Source: Piromyces finnis (taxonomy: Eukaryota; Neocallimastigomycota; Neocallimastigomycetes; Neocallimastigales; Neocallimastigaceae). Taken from it: a stretch of 64,000 nt of DNA. Position numbers and translations under genes: made by a program. The notes under the pieces are model-generated. The model made no database searches and had not been told where the DNA came from. It worked only from the letters and a program-made list of their open reading frames with translations. The stretch lies in contig MCFH01000009.1 in the NCBI GenBank assembly GCA_002104945.1, forward strand, positions 698,501 through 762,500, given 5' to 3'. The stretch's first letter is position 1. Each line of letters starts with the position of its first letter. Shown piece after piece: positions 15,428 to 35,513 of the stretch.

Positions 15428-16017
15428 TATGTTTTTATTTATAATAAAGAAAATAATACAGAAAAGGAAAAGTTAAAACTTCAAACTTATATGGCATCTA
15501 ACGGTTTAACATCTAATCCTGATGAATATTTAAAAGCATTTCCTGATAGAGAAAATCAAAAACATAAAAAATTAGATAGCAATTATGATGAAGATATTAT
15601 AGAGGATATTGATGAAATTAATATGTGTAATAATATTATATATTTTATGATTAAGAAAATAAATTATTTTTTAGTGTTTTCTCATACAGCATTATTTCTA
15701 TTAATAAAATAAATATTTAAATTTAATTTTTTTTTTTTTCTGTCAATTTTTGTTAGTAATTAATGAAATTAAAGAAAGACAAGAATTTTTAAATGAAATG
15801 AATATTTTAGGTCAAGGAAAGAAATATAAAGGAAAAATACAATTTGAAATCAATGAGGTAATAATCAATATATGAAATTAATAATTAATATGTAATTTGA
15901 TTTAATATGAATAAAATAATAAAATAATGCATTTCAATAACAACATTATTAATTTTTGATATATAACAGAGAATGGCCAGACTAAAGCAATTAGAAAGTA
16001 AATCAACAAATAAATAA
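14962..16017 (+). CDS. UPF0193 (EVG1/C22orf23) family protein, probably cilium-associated
   Basis: Exons 14962-15022, 15112-15303, 15462-15626, 15757-15857, 15970-16017 encode 188 aa. The C-terminal half matches the family signature: NEIKERQEFLNEMNILGQGK followed by KYKGKIQFEINERMARLKQLE. The first half has GGSFPP and a basic RPINIYNGR segment, also family-like. The biochemical role of UPF0193 is unknown; as I recall it occurs in organisms with motile cilia, which would fit a fungus with flagellated zoospores. Two adjacent Met codons open the frame and either may be used. Intron 2 contains a 73-bp TTTA tract. The exon 3 donor was chosen as GTAATA at 15627 because only that keeps the frame into the conserved block. 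Confidence 0.87.
15356..15428. repeat. (TTTA)n microsatellite in UPF0193 intron 2
   Basis: About 18 TTTA units lie between the donor at 15304 and the acceptor at 15461. Frames through it give artefactual FIYL repeats. Confidence 0.95.
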
Positions 16018-16127
16018 ATTATCAAATTTATTTATACCAATATATAATTTAACTTAATATAATAAAAAATAAGAAATATGTGTTGATATTTTTAAAAAAT
16101 AAATAAAAAATAAAATAAAATATTATC

Positions 16128-16483
<356 letters not shown>

Positions 16484-16556
16484 GATATTTAAACACTATT
16501 CCACATATAATCATTTTGTTAAAATAATGAGAATAAAAAAAACAATATAATTGAAT

Positions 16557-16589
<33 letters not shown>

Positions 16590-16710
16590 GTAAATTTTTA
16601 ATATAATTTTTAGAGAAAAAAAAAAGTTTAACATGATGAATATAGAAAAATAAAAAAATATTTCCATTTGACTTTTTAAACTTTATTTCCATCTTATAAT
16701 GCTTTTTTCA

Positions 16711-18620
16711 TTAGAAAGATGTTGCACTACGATCATTATAATAGTAAGATACATAATTTTGATTTTGATGTGGATAGTAACCATTATTTCTTGAATTTTT
16801 ATAATTATTACCATTACCATTACCATGACGATTATTGTATTGACTATTTTGATAATTTCTTCTGCCACGGCCTCCCTTATAATAGCCTCTCTTCTTTTGA
16901 TAATGATTATTTTTATTATTTTGGTAACTTGTATTTTGAGATTGTTCAGATAATTTCTTTTCCTCTGTTACTGAAGTTTCTGTTTCTTCAGTCATTAATT
17001 CAGTTTCTGTTTCTACTATATCATTTGTATTATTTATTTCTTCATTTTCAATTACTGAAATTTCCTTAGAAAAACTTTCATCATTTAGTTCCTTGCTATT
17101 TTCAATCTTGATTTCGTTTTCAGAAATCTCATATTTGTCTTTTTCATTTTCTTCATCTTTCATTATTATTTTAAATAAAAAAATTATCTTAACAACTTTT
17201 ATCTTTATATATTATATTTTATTATTTCATTTCAGTATATAAATTACTTACCAATTACTTCATTTGGTTGCATAAAATTAATTTTTGGCATAGCAACGGT
17301 AATATCATTTACTATATCATTTTGTTTTTCCTCATAAGTGTTAGAGGAAAAGTCAATTTGTTGTTGTGGTTGAAATTGTTCATTATATTCAATAATAGAA
17401 TCATTGCTAAAGAAAGAAATGTTTTGATGACTGACATTCTTGCTTACTTGTGGTGGATTTAATATTAAATTAATTATACTATTAACATCTTTAAATGTAA
17501 CATTTTCACAACATTCATCTGTAGATGCTTCATATAATTTTTCAAGAACTAATTCACCTTCAGATTTTTCTTCATTTTTACTGATCATTATAATATATTA
17601 TGTAAATTAAGTAATCAAAGAACTAATTAGTCTAATCTCTTTATATATTTTTCCAATTTACCATAAAAATAACATAATTTTATTTTTTTTGTATTAACAT
17701 TTATACATACTTCATCATTTCGTTAGTTCCTAACAAAATGTTACGGACATAATTTAAAGCATTTAATTCAGCGTTTGAAAATGTAAATTTTCTGGTATTG
17801 ATTTCAATATTTAAAGCATAAGAAGCTTTAAATAAATATTGTAATTGAGAAGAATGCATTTTCTTTAATTAATAAAAAAAATATAATTATTATAATATTA
17901 ATTTCAATATAACATTTAGTTATTGTGAAAGACAAAAAAGAATATAATTTATTTTTATTATTAATGATCATTTTAAATTTAACATCATAATACCTTTTCA
18001 AGTTCAACCTTCTTATTAACTTCGTCAAGAAGTCTTTCATCTTGTATTTTTTTATTAACTTCTTGTTCCCTTTTTTCCTGTTTTCATAATTTATGAAAGA
18101 TAAATAAGAAAAGTTATTGATAAATTATATAATTACAATATAATCATTTATATGTTTATACTTGTTCATCAAAAATAGTATATTGTTTATGAAGGTCTTC
18201 AAATTCTTTTAACAAAAGAGAAACCTCTGGCTTCTTTTTGATAGCTGATATTTGATCAGTATTGAGTTCCTCATCATTACAATTTTCATACTTTTCAATT
18301 TTATTCTATTTCATTAATATCATTGTTAATATAAAAAGAAAGAAATCAAAAATCAATATTATGAATAATTATTATATAGTATTGATTTTTTACATAATAA
18401 AGTCTATTAATTTGCTTACCATACGTTTACGTAAAGTTCTAAGTTTTTTATTAACAATATTAATATATTTGTTAACTTTTTCTTCAGAATTTGTGTCACT
18501 TATAGCACATGATTCAACTTCCGCTTCTTCGTTAACAATTTTAGCTAACCTTTTCTTTTCTTTTTTAGATAATTTATTTTCAGCTACGCGGATTGAATCG
18601 TTTAAACGTGAAGAAAGCAT
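16711..18620 (-). CDS. caprin-like RNA-binding protein
   Basis: Exons 18620-18420, 18305-18162, 18077-17994, 17862-17711, 17580-17252, 17156-16711 encode 451 aa. The N-terminal half is helical: a Lys-rich segment, VNKKLRTLRKRMNKIEKYE, then LNTDQISAIKKKPEVSLLLKE, which parallels the caprin homology region (helix, then LNxDQLxAVxKxxEV). The block around SYALNIEINTRKFTFSNAEL and ENVTFKDVNSIINLIL fits the rest of that region. A short INFMQPNEV segment near residue 300 resembles the G3BP-binding peptide of caprin-1. The C-terminus is acidic, then Arg/Gly/Tyr/Asn-rich (GGRGRRNY, NGNGNNYK), typical of RNA binding and condensate formation. Animal caprins act with G3BP in stress granules. Similarity is over pattern rather than long identity, so the family call is probable, not certain. 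Confidence 0.6.
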
Positions 18621-20278
18621 TTTACTTTATTTGGTTTTTTTTTTAGAAAAAAAATCTAATTTCAATTAAAAATTCTATTTTATGTTTAAATCATTAATAA
18701 AAATTCTATTTAATATAGGCAATTATATAAGTATATTTGATTTCTATCTATGAAATACACATATTTAACGCTAAAATGTTACTATTTTAAAAAAAATTAA
18801 ATATAGATATATTTATATATTTAAAAATAAATACAATGACCATAATTTTTATTAAAAAAATTTTTTTGACTTACCTAAATAATAATTTAATGTCCAAAAA
18901 TATATGTATATATTGGATATTACAATATATAATTAATGAGAAAAATTAAAAGTAATTTTATTTGTTTTTTTAGATAAAAAGTTTATTAATATTTACAAAA
19001 AGTTATAACTTTTTTTTAAGACTATTATACTATTATAATAAATGGTATAAAACAAAAAGAATTATTTAATATACATTAAATGTTTAAAGAAAAAAAGGTA
19101 TATACAAAAATTAAATTTATAATTGTTTCAATTAAACAATGTAATAATGTTTTTTCTAATATCTAAATATTTAAGACGATTTAAAAATATTAGTAAATAA
19201 AAAAAAAAAAAGAGAGAGAAAGAGAAGAAAGAAAGAAGAAGTGAATAAATAATAATATTATAAAAAACAAATTCCATTATTCTTTTTAAATTTTTATAAT
19301 TTTTAAATTTAATTAAAATATCTTTTTATTAATTAAATATTTTAATAAAAAATAAAATTTATTATTTATTAAAGTTTTTAATTTAGCTATTTAATGATTT
19401 AGATTAAATTTTAATCATTAACTAAAATATAAGACTTACTTAAAATAATGCTTATATTCAATTAAAAGTTTAAGATGTTCAGCATAAAATAAAATTACTA
19501 AAAACAAATCACCTTTTTCTAAAAGCCTACAACCTCATTATGGAATATTTAAATCATTAAAGTTAATAGTTAAATATAAAACCTTTTTTAAAAAAAAAAA
19601 AAAAAGAATTATTATTATATCTATTGTTGATTAATTAATTAATTAATTAATTATTAATTATAGTATTCTTGTTTTGTTAAATGTATTTTATATTTTAAAT
19701 GTCTAATATTTTATTCATATAAAACATTGTTTTAATTTAAAGAATAAAATATTTAATTAATATTTCCATATTTATATAATAATTAAAAATGAATAAACTC
19801 AAATAATTTTATTATTAGTCCAATGAAAGTATGTTCAAAAATGTTAATTTATTAAATGTTTTAAATCTTGCCTATATATATTTAAAAAAACTATTATTAA
19901 AACTTTAACTTTATCTCAATAATTATAAAAAGAAAATTAAATATAATAAAAAGTTATAAAAGTTTAATGCATTTCTTATAAGAGCGTAATAATAGTTTAA
20001 AACTGTTTATCACTGTATAAACTACTACTTAGATATTTATAATATGTAAATAAATATATTAACTTACACTTGTTATATAAAAGATATATTTTTTCTCTTT
20101 TATAAAAGAAATTTATATATGATATTTATATTTATATGTTACATTTATATTTTGATATAAAAAATTTTTTAAGAAGGGTATTTTATATTAATAATTGATT
20201 CTATGACAGATAGAGAATCATTCTGTATTCTTTAATTAAAAAAAAATCATTTGTTTTAATTCATAGAAATTAATGTAT
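18621..20278. other. gene-free spacer
   Basis: About 1.66 kb upstream of the caprin-like gene holds only A/T runs, a purine run of GA repeats at 19212-19240 and an (AATT)n stretch near 19632-19656. No coding signal or RNA gene is seen. Confidence 0.6.
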
Positions 20279-20500
20279 CTATTGAAGTTTCTCTTTTAAA
20301 ATTTCTATTTCTTCTTTATTCTTTTCCATTCGTTCTTTTATTTTTTCAATGTCATCACTATTTTCTTTTAATTTATTATCAATAGTATTAATCTTTTTTT
20401 TATTTAGTTCAATTTCTCTTTTATGGTTTTCGATATCTCTTTCATTTTGTTCAATTTTTCTTTTAACTTCTTCAATACTCATATTTTCAAAGTTGCTCAT
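20279..20500 (-). CDS. small coiled-coil protein, 73 aa, unknown
   Basis: A single uninterrupted frame encodes a highly charged helix (Lys, Glu, Asn, Ile) with heptad-like spacing, for example the VKRKIEQNERDIENHKREI and IKERMEKNKEEIEILKEKL segments. The base composition is clearly richer in G and C than the flanks, which argues for a real gene. It has no recognisable domain, no membrane segment and no signal peptide. Almost the whole product would be one continuous coiled coil, so a scaffold or dimerising micro-protein is conceivable, but no function can be assigned. It could also be the last exon of a longer gene whose upstream exons I cannot find. Confidence 0.5.
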   Translation of the reverse strand: MSNFENMSIEEVKRKIEQNERDIENHKREIELNKKKINTIDNKLKENSDDIEKIKERMEKNKEEIEILKEKLQ

Positions 20501-21930
<1,430 letters not shown>

Positions 21931-23479
21931 ATGTCTTTAAAAATTAAAAAGAAGTTTAATGCTTTTAATGACACTTTAGCTACTAAAGCCAAAAAAATTA
22001 TTGAAGAAGAAATGCCTGAAAAGGTTAATATTTTGTGGAATTTAATTTATTTTTTAATCATTCAAAATTTGCAGGAAATCTTAAATTAATAGAAGTTATA
22101 TATATGTAATAATTCATATGGAATTTTAAGTTGAAAAAACTATTACAAAGAAATAATATTTCATAAGCAATAATAATTTGTAGTAATTAACTATTACCAT
22201 AAAGAAAAAGTTAAAGTTAAAAGAAAAAAGAAAGAAAAAAACAATTTTAACAAGATTTATTTTGTAATTTAAGAAAAAATAATAAAATTTAAACTTGTTT
22301 TTACTTTATTCTTTTTTTTTTATTTATTTATTTATTTATTTATTACTATTATAACAATCAGTACAGATAGCTAATTTTTTTTTTTTTTTTAATTTTAATA
22401 AAAATAATTTCAAATAGATTTTCACTTTAAATGATTTTTTGAAAACATCGGATTTATTTAATGTTCAAGATTTATCTATTTTCCATCAACCAATTGTACC
22501 AAAACCTGATTCAACTTTCAACACTAACAAAAAAAGAAAATTAGATGAGGAAAATGAAAATAAGTCAGAATCAAAACCAATAGTTTATACTGATCACACT
22601 GAATCTTGTCATCCACATTTATTTAAATGTATTGACTTTTTAAAAAATGAAATTGAAGAAGTTGTAAGTTTATGTAATACTGTTAAAATTTATATACAGG
22701 TAATAAAAGGAATAATTGTTTTTTATACTATATTTTAATTTTTTTAAATGATGTTGTATAATATAAATATTTATTCTTAATTTTTGTTTTCTTTTTAATT
22801 GATAATACTAATATGAAATAATATGAAATATTCCTTTTCAAAACAAAAAAGTTAAATATTCCAAAAATTGAAGATGGTAATAACTTTGGTGTATCAATTC
22901 AAGAAGAAGTTGTAAAGGAATTATCATCAGGTAAATTATTTCAAATTAATAATAACAATAATTGGATTTTTAATTTATATAATGAATATTTTTTAACATC
23001 AGCCTTCAATAACACTTTCTACTTTTATTATTATTTATTCACTTTTCATTTATTCATACAGCTGAAGATTCAGCATTCGCAGTTCTTGATTCTATTAGTA
23101 AATATTACATGCAAAGAGCTAAATTAGTTACTAAAGTTATGAAGGTAGATTCATTATCATATTGAATATTAATTTCGTAATATTTATATTGTAATTTCTG
23201 AATTATATAAAAATTAATTTGATAAAAATTTTGAAATATTATTAACTAAAATAATTAATATTATCTTATATCATCATTTGATTATCTGTAATATAGTATC
23301 CAAACGTTAAGGATTATCAATTATGTATTTGGGAATTAGATGAAAAAGAATATACTTGGTTACGTTTAACTGCCATCGATATAAGAAATAATTATGCTAT
23401 GTTATATGATATGATTCAAAAGAATTATGATAGAATTGAAAAACCAAGACAAGAAAATGCTCATGCAGCTTTATATTAA
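21931..23479 (+). CDS. PSME3: proteasome activator PA28-gamma (REG-gamma/PSME3-like)
   Basis: Exons 21931-22023, 22418-22699, 22852-22930, 23062-23144, 23297-23479 encode 239 aa, close to the usual ~250. The N-terminal helix is followed by a linker with a basic nuclear-localisation-type motif (KKRKLDEENE), as in PSME3. The C-terminal PA28 domain is well conserved: SLCNTVKIYIQ, LNIPKIEDGNNFGVSIQEE (the activation-loop region), ISKYYMQRAKLVTKV, YPNVKDYQ, and the C-terminal PRQENAHAALY that docks on the 20S core. PA28-gamma forms a heptameric ring opening the 20S proteasome independently of ATP and ubiquitin, mainly in the nucleus. Budding and fission yeasts lack it, so its presence here marks an early-diverging lineage. 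The long first intron (394 bp) is unusual for this window. Confidence 0.95.
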
Positions 23480-24635
23480 TATAAAAAATATTTCCCTTTA
23501 TATATATTTATATAGTATTAATAATAATTTTCCATAAATAAAATAGAATATAAATATATATTACAAAAAGACGAAATAATCATCATAATAAAAAATAATA
23601 ATATTTTTATATTTTAGATTAGAGAAAAAAAAAACTACTTTTATATTTATCATTTAATTAATTTATTTATTTTAAACCTTTTTAAAAATTATTAAAATTA
23701 TTATTTAAATATTGTTTTAATCCAATTTACATTTACATTTATTTCAGTATTTTAATATACAAATATAATATTATTTTTTAATAATTCTAAATAAAAATAA
23801 TTTTATATCATTAATTTATATACTTATATTTACTTATTTTGTGGGTTAGGTTATATATGTTATGTTTTTATAATATATTACACCGGATTTAAAAAAATTA
23901 TTGAGGTTTTTCACAAAAGAACAAGTAGAAAAGAAAGAATTAGTAATTTGAAGTCTATTATGTTATGTTATTGCTGAATAATAACTAAGAGGGCTATATA
24001 ATACAACTTAATTGTATTTATAAATGAATGTGAAAGACTAAAATATAAAAGTATAATATATCAAAAGAATCAAATTATAAATAAAAAGTAGATATTACAT
24101 CTATTATAACTAATATTAATAGTAATTTAAAAGAGAAATATATAATTACAAATATATTTTTCTTTTTTGCTGTTAATATATAATATATGTTTATAATAGA
24201 AATGATGTTATTAACTTTATTTAAAAACAGATAAAAAAAGTTTTTTTTTTTTCTCATTCACATTAAATTTTAATAATCTATAATAAAAATTTTTGGAATT
24301 TCTTTTTTTTTTTTTTTTTTTATTTTTATGTGTAAATATATAATTTCATAAAAATATCAATAAAATAATACATAGAATTATGTTGATAAGAAATAAATAT
24401 TTTGAATAAATAAATAGGATATAAAAATAAAATGAAAGTTAAAAAAAATTATACTTGATATTAAAAATTTACAATAAAAAAATAAATTAAATGCAATATT
24501 TATGACAACTGTATGTAGAAAAAGAAAAGAAATAATGAATATCTATTCAAAGTTTTTTTTTTTTTTTTTTTTACTATTATTTATTTTTTTTAAAAGAAAA
24601 TAAAAAAAATATAATATGCCAATATCTTAAACTTT
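23480..24635. other. convergent spacer
   Basis: These 1.16 kb lie between the 3' ends of PA28-gamma and the APSES factor. They contain homopolymer T runs (24305-24321, 24554-24572). A 60-residue minus-strand frame at 24075-24257 is low-complexity and rejected. Confidence 0.6.
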
Positions 24636-26200
24636 CTAGCGTTTTGAGGCATACTTTTTTTTCATTCGTTTAGAATATGATATATACCAATTATTGATTT
24701 CCCACATATTTGGATTATCTAAATATTTAGATGGATTATTATCTAAAAGATAATTTATACGTTCATCAATGTTAAATTTAAAGGAAAGAATTCGAGCTCT
24801 ATCAACTGGAATCCAAACACCCTTTAAGTGGAATGGTGCATTCTTGACTACATCTCTTACAGGTTCATTCTTTAAAATAGCATCTCTTTTTCCTCGGGTT
24901 AAACCCGCAACATTTAAGAGTTTAGTACCATTAACAAGATTATTATCAAATCTTCTTGAAACAATTTTTTCACCTATTTCAACTTGATAGACGTAGGTAT
25001 TACGATCAACCCATGGAATTAAAGTCACCCTTGGAACAATATTGTCTTTGTTATTTGTACACTTTTTTTCAATACCAGATGGAAAATAGTTAAAATTTTG
25101 GATTTTTGGTTTAAGATAAACGTTTGCAGAAGAATATGATATGTCCTTAGGTAATCGATGTGTTGCTGAAATCATAGATGAAATGGAATCTTGAGAACTT
25201 GAAGAATCTAATATTGTTTTTTCATTACCGTTGATATTACTGTTATCATTATTTTTATTATTATTGCTATTTTTATTATTGCTATTTTTATTTTTGTTAT
25301 TTTTATTACTATTTTTATTTTTATTACTATTTTTATTTTTATTTTTATTATTTTTATTACTATTTTTATTGCTATTTTTATTGCTATTTTTATTGTTATT
25401 TTTAATGGTATTATTTCTGGTACTATTATTATTGTTGTTGGTGTTATTGTTATTGTTGTTGTTACTATCACTATTGATGTTGTTATTATTATTATTGATG
25501 TTGTTATTATTATTATTACTATTATTATTATTATTGCTGCTGCTGTTATTACTATTATTACTATTAGTTTTATTATTGTTGTTATTATCATATGGGGAAA
25601 TGCTTTCTAATGAACTTTCACAGTTGTTTGTTGAAGAAATTGGGGTTGTCATAACATTCTTATGATGATTAATAGTAGGTTTAGGTGTATATGTAGTATT
25701 TGATATAAAATATAAATTTTTCGTCGTTGGGGGAGAAGTAGGTGTACGAATATTGTCAAATTCTGAATTATATTTTAAATTTCTCTTTGGAGTTGAAACT
25801 GAAGTAGTTTTTGGAATAGATAATATGGAATTCATATTTTTACTTATGGTAGTATCTTTTGAAAGGACTGGTGTATGTATTGGAGTAATTAAATATGGAC
25901 ATGAATTATCACTTTTTCGTACAGCTAATGAAGAATCAGAAAAGGTAGATTGTGAAAGAAGAGGTGAGGAATGATTAGATGCGGTTTCAATCATTGAAGT
26001 TTTCATAGAATTACTACTAGAAGGTAAAAGGCTCTTTTCATTACTAATATCATCTTTTTCTTTACCTTTTTCTTTCATTCTTTTATTATTTCTTAATTCA
26101 TCTATATTCCTTTCTTTTTTCTTTTTATTATTTTTCTTTGCCTTTTTCTTATCATCATCTATTATTAATCATATTTTAAAAATGGAAAGAATAATTTCAA

Positions 26201-26289
<89 letters not shown>

Positions 26290-29200
26290 TTATATTAACA
26301 TCTGTAGATATGTCATCAGATAAAACAGTACTGATAAAACTTATTTTATTATTAATAGAAATTGTTGAATTAACATTGACAATATTTCCTGTTAAACTTT
26401 TATTATGGACTAAGATATTTTCTTTTTCATGAGAGACACTACTACAATTATTATAGTCAGAATTTTTACCTATTTAAATTAAGAATGTATTTATTAAAGT
26501 TATTAACAAAAAATATTAATTCATATTAAATAAATTAGTTTTTAAATATTTGTAGAAAACAACAATTTATAAATAAAATCGTTATGATAATAAAATTATA
26601 TTGAACTAACCTTCAGATGAAAAATAATATGGATTAATATTTGCTAATGAATTCAACTTTATTCCATTACTACTGCCATCATCGTTATAATTAAAATTGA
26701 AATCTAATGACGAATCCATTTGCGATTTCATTTGAAACTCTTTTGGTGTCTCCTCAATATTTGAAATTGTTTTTAAATTAGAAGATTCAAATAATGGATT
26801 TAATGATGTCGATGAAACTGGAATAGGTGAAAAATAATTCATTTCATTAGAAAGATCTATATCATTTTGAATAGAAGAATCCTCATCATTTGGCATATCA
26901 ATGAAAGATTGATTCCATAATGGAAATGTTGAGTCATTATTCAATGTATTAAACTCATAATTTTTTTTATATGTATTTACTGAAGAAAAATCTTCTGGAA
27001 TAGATCTTGAAGAATTAATATCATTTAATTTATTTTGATAATACATAGTAATATTATTGGAAGGCATATTAGAATAAGAATAAAGACTTTTGTTTAATAA
27101 ATTAGAATTTTTACTTAAAGCAGATTTACGAATCAGTGCTTTTCTACTAAACGAGTTCAAATTATTATATTTTTGAAAAGTTGAATATGGATGATAATAA
27201 TTCATTTTTCTTTTCAATTTTTTTCTTAATCCCTGATTAACCAACAATGAGTTGGCTTGAGCAGAATTGATATTTATTAAAGAAGATTGATCACAATAAG
27301 CTATATTTTTATTTCTTATTAGATAATTATTTACCCCTTGATTTTGATAAAGCAATGGTAACATTTGTGGTGATGATGAAATTTTATTTGTTTGATCTAC
27401 CATTAACTTTTTTCTTAATAAATTAGTAGGTGAAACATTTTGATAAAGTAATGGATCTGTTGCTATTCTATCTCTATTTGTCAATTCTGGTATGAGCATT
27501 ATAGGTGAATTCGAGTCTAATAGGTCTAATGATGAATTATCATAAGTTTTTGAAATTGAATCTACGAAATTATTATTACTTGAATCAATTGCATAGAAAG
27601 CTGGTGAAGAAATTCCTTTTAGTTCATTTGGACTAATAACGGGATCCAGTGGTTCAATTGTAATTGCTGTAGCATTTACTCCGGTATTTTCTATAGAATT
27701 CGATGAACCTGCCAAGGAATCTGAATTATAGGACGTTTGTAAAGAGAAATAATCCAATGGTGAAGATTTAGAACCTAGTATTTGGGAATCTACATCCATA
27801 GATGATTGTAATGTAGACTGAGATGAAAAAGTAGTACTTGGCCGTGATAATAAAGTAGAATTTAATTTTGTTTTTTCTAAATATGATGGTTCTACTGGTG
27901 TTAATAATGGTTCCAATGAATCTTCTGACCCTGTTTTTACACTTTTTGAAATATTAGAGAAATCAATGAACTCTGAATCTTGTCCTTTTAATGTATTGGA
28001 ATAATCATAATCAACTAATTCATTATCATAGAATTGACTTTTCGACATCAATTTAGATGAAGAAGATGATAATGGCAATGCATTATTGCTTTTTAGTATT
28101 GTACTATAAAAAGGAGTATTAAGAGATTGACTTGCTGAAGAAGAAGGATGAAAACTATCTTTATCATCCACCATTAATAATTGTTGATAAGGACTTAAGG
28201 ATGTAGAAAAACCAGATTCATATTCTTTTTTAAGAATAGGTGTAATATCATCATTAATAAAATCATTAATATTAGAATTAGAAAAATCATTCAAATCATT
28301 ATTTTTTAAAGAAAAAGGTAAATTAGAGATATCTTCTTGATTTGTTGTGATTACATTATTCGTCTCATTCATAATTAAATCATTAGAATCAATAAAAGGT
28401 GAAAGAACTAAATTATTATCAACGTTTGATGGAATTAAAGAATCAAAAATAGATATTTCTAATGGGTCCGGAATTGTATTTAATAATGGTATAGTATCTT
28501 CTAATTTTTCCAAAGTATTATTATTAGATAAATCCATTAATTGTGAATTATTATTTTCATTTTTTTCTTTCTTTACTTTTTTAAGGTTAGATGTTCGATC
28601 ATTAGGTTTTTTTTCTTTCAATACTGAATTATTTTCTTGTTTACAATTAAGCATAGGTTGAACCGAAAAATGAGTATTAGAATCGTCACTTTCAAATGAA
28701 AAATCTTTATTTAATACTTTATTACTTGGGGAAGATGGGCTTAAATTCAAATCTACTGAAAATGATAAATTCTTATTTGAGAACCTCACTTTATTATTGA
28801 TTTTTTCACTCTCAGACTTAGTTTTTTTCTTTATTTTTAAACTACTATTCCTTGAATTTATTGCTGATAACTTAATAGAAGAAGACTGAGTGATAGGTTT
28901 TATTTTTGGAATTTCAGAAAATGGATGTTTTTGATCTTTTAATTTTGATTTTAAAGTTTTATCCTTATGTAATACATCGTCATCTATTGAAGATAATCCA
29001 TTTGAAATTTTAGCCATTTCAGATGGATTGTAAATAATTGATGAGGATTTAGATGATGTATTTAATAAGTCTTTCCTTTTTCTTTTTTCTAAATAATTTT
29101 GTTATAAATGTATATATTAATTACATTATTTTAATTAATTAATTGCTTATTAAATCATTATATTAATAGTATTGTTAATATTAATTCAATATTTATTATT

Positions 29201-29498
29201 ATACCCACCTAATTTAATTTCTACCGAAAAATTAGTAGACATTTTACCATTATTTAATGACATTTCAACTGTTTCTGTAATGTTATCGTTTTTTATATTA
29301 TCTTTCGAAGCTAGATTTGACTTTTTTTTGAATAATATAAAATAATATATATTACATTACAATTTAATTAAAGTTTGATACTATATTATTTATTTCTATT
29401 ATATAAATAAATCATATTAATTTTACATTATTTAAAACTCGATCTTTATCCTCTGCTTTTTTTAAGGTTTTCTTATTATTACTGTATTTTTCTTTCAT
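24636..29498 (-). CDS. giant APSES-domain transcription factor (StuA/Efg1/Sok2 type)
   Basis: Exons 29498-29427, 29320-29209, 29088-26611, 26469-26287, 26158-24636 give 1455 aa in one frame. Residues ~1-1000 are disordered, Ser/Asn-rich, with many SP/TP sites. A run of Asn then Lys/Asn-rich repeats (25208-25590) precedes the DNA-binding domain. The APSES domain lies at ~1325-1425: RVTLIPWVDRNTYVYQVE, SRRFDNNLVNGTKLLNVAG, LTRGKRDAILKNEP and HLKGVWIPVDRA, which match the StuA/Efg1 branch (VNGTKLLNVAGMTRGRRD) rather than Swi4/Mbp1; no ankyrin repeats are present. Such factors govern development, dimorphism and sporulation. The domain sits at the extreme C-terminus and the protein is about twice the usual size, both unusual. 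The gene faces a 6-kb gene-free upstream region, suggesting complex control. Confidence 0.92.
25208..25591 (-). repeat. coding trinucleotide repeat (Asn then Lys/Asn) in the APSES gene
   Basis: About 125 codons of imperfect AAT/AAC/AAA/AGT repeats encode poly-Asn with Ser, then (Asn-Lys)-rich repeats. The frame stays open through the whole stretch on the minus strand, with mixed codons, so it is translated sequence and not a pure microsatellite. The long Leu-rich plus-strand frame here is its shadow. Confidence 0.9.
26200..26284. repeat. (ATT)n microsatellite at the start of APSES intron 4
   Basis: About 28 triplets directly follow the proposed donor (GTAATA, 26286-26281) on the minus strand. 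If unspliced they would encode Asn and soon reach a stop, supporting an intron. Confidence 0.85.

Positions 29499-35513
<6,015 letters not shown>

Noticed and set aside
15240-15476. Frames with FIYL repeats at 15240-15476 and 15353-15712
   Set aside because: Translation of the TTTA microsatellite in an intron; only the parts outside the intron belong to UPF0193 exons.
17568-17588. MISKNEEK start as a separate gene at 17588
   Set aside because: The ATG overlaps the acceptor region (ATCAG at 17581); splicing joins 17711 to 17580 and keeps one caprin-like frame.
25231-25665. 144-residue poly-Leu/Phe plus-strand frame
   Set aside because: Antisense shadow of the Asn/Lys repeat in the APSES gene.
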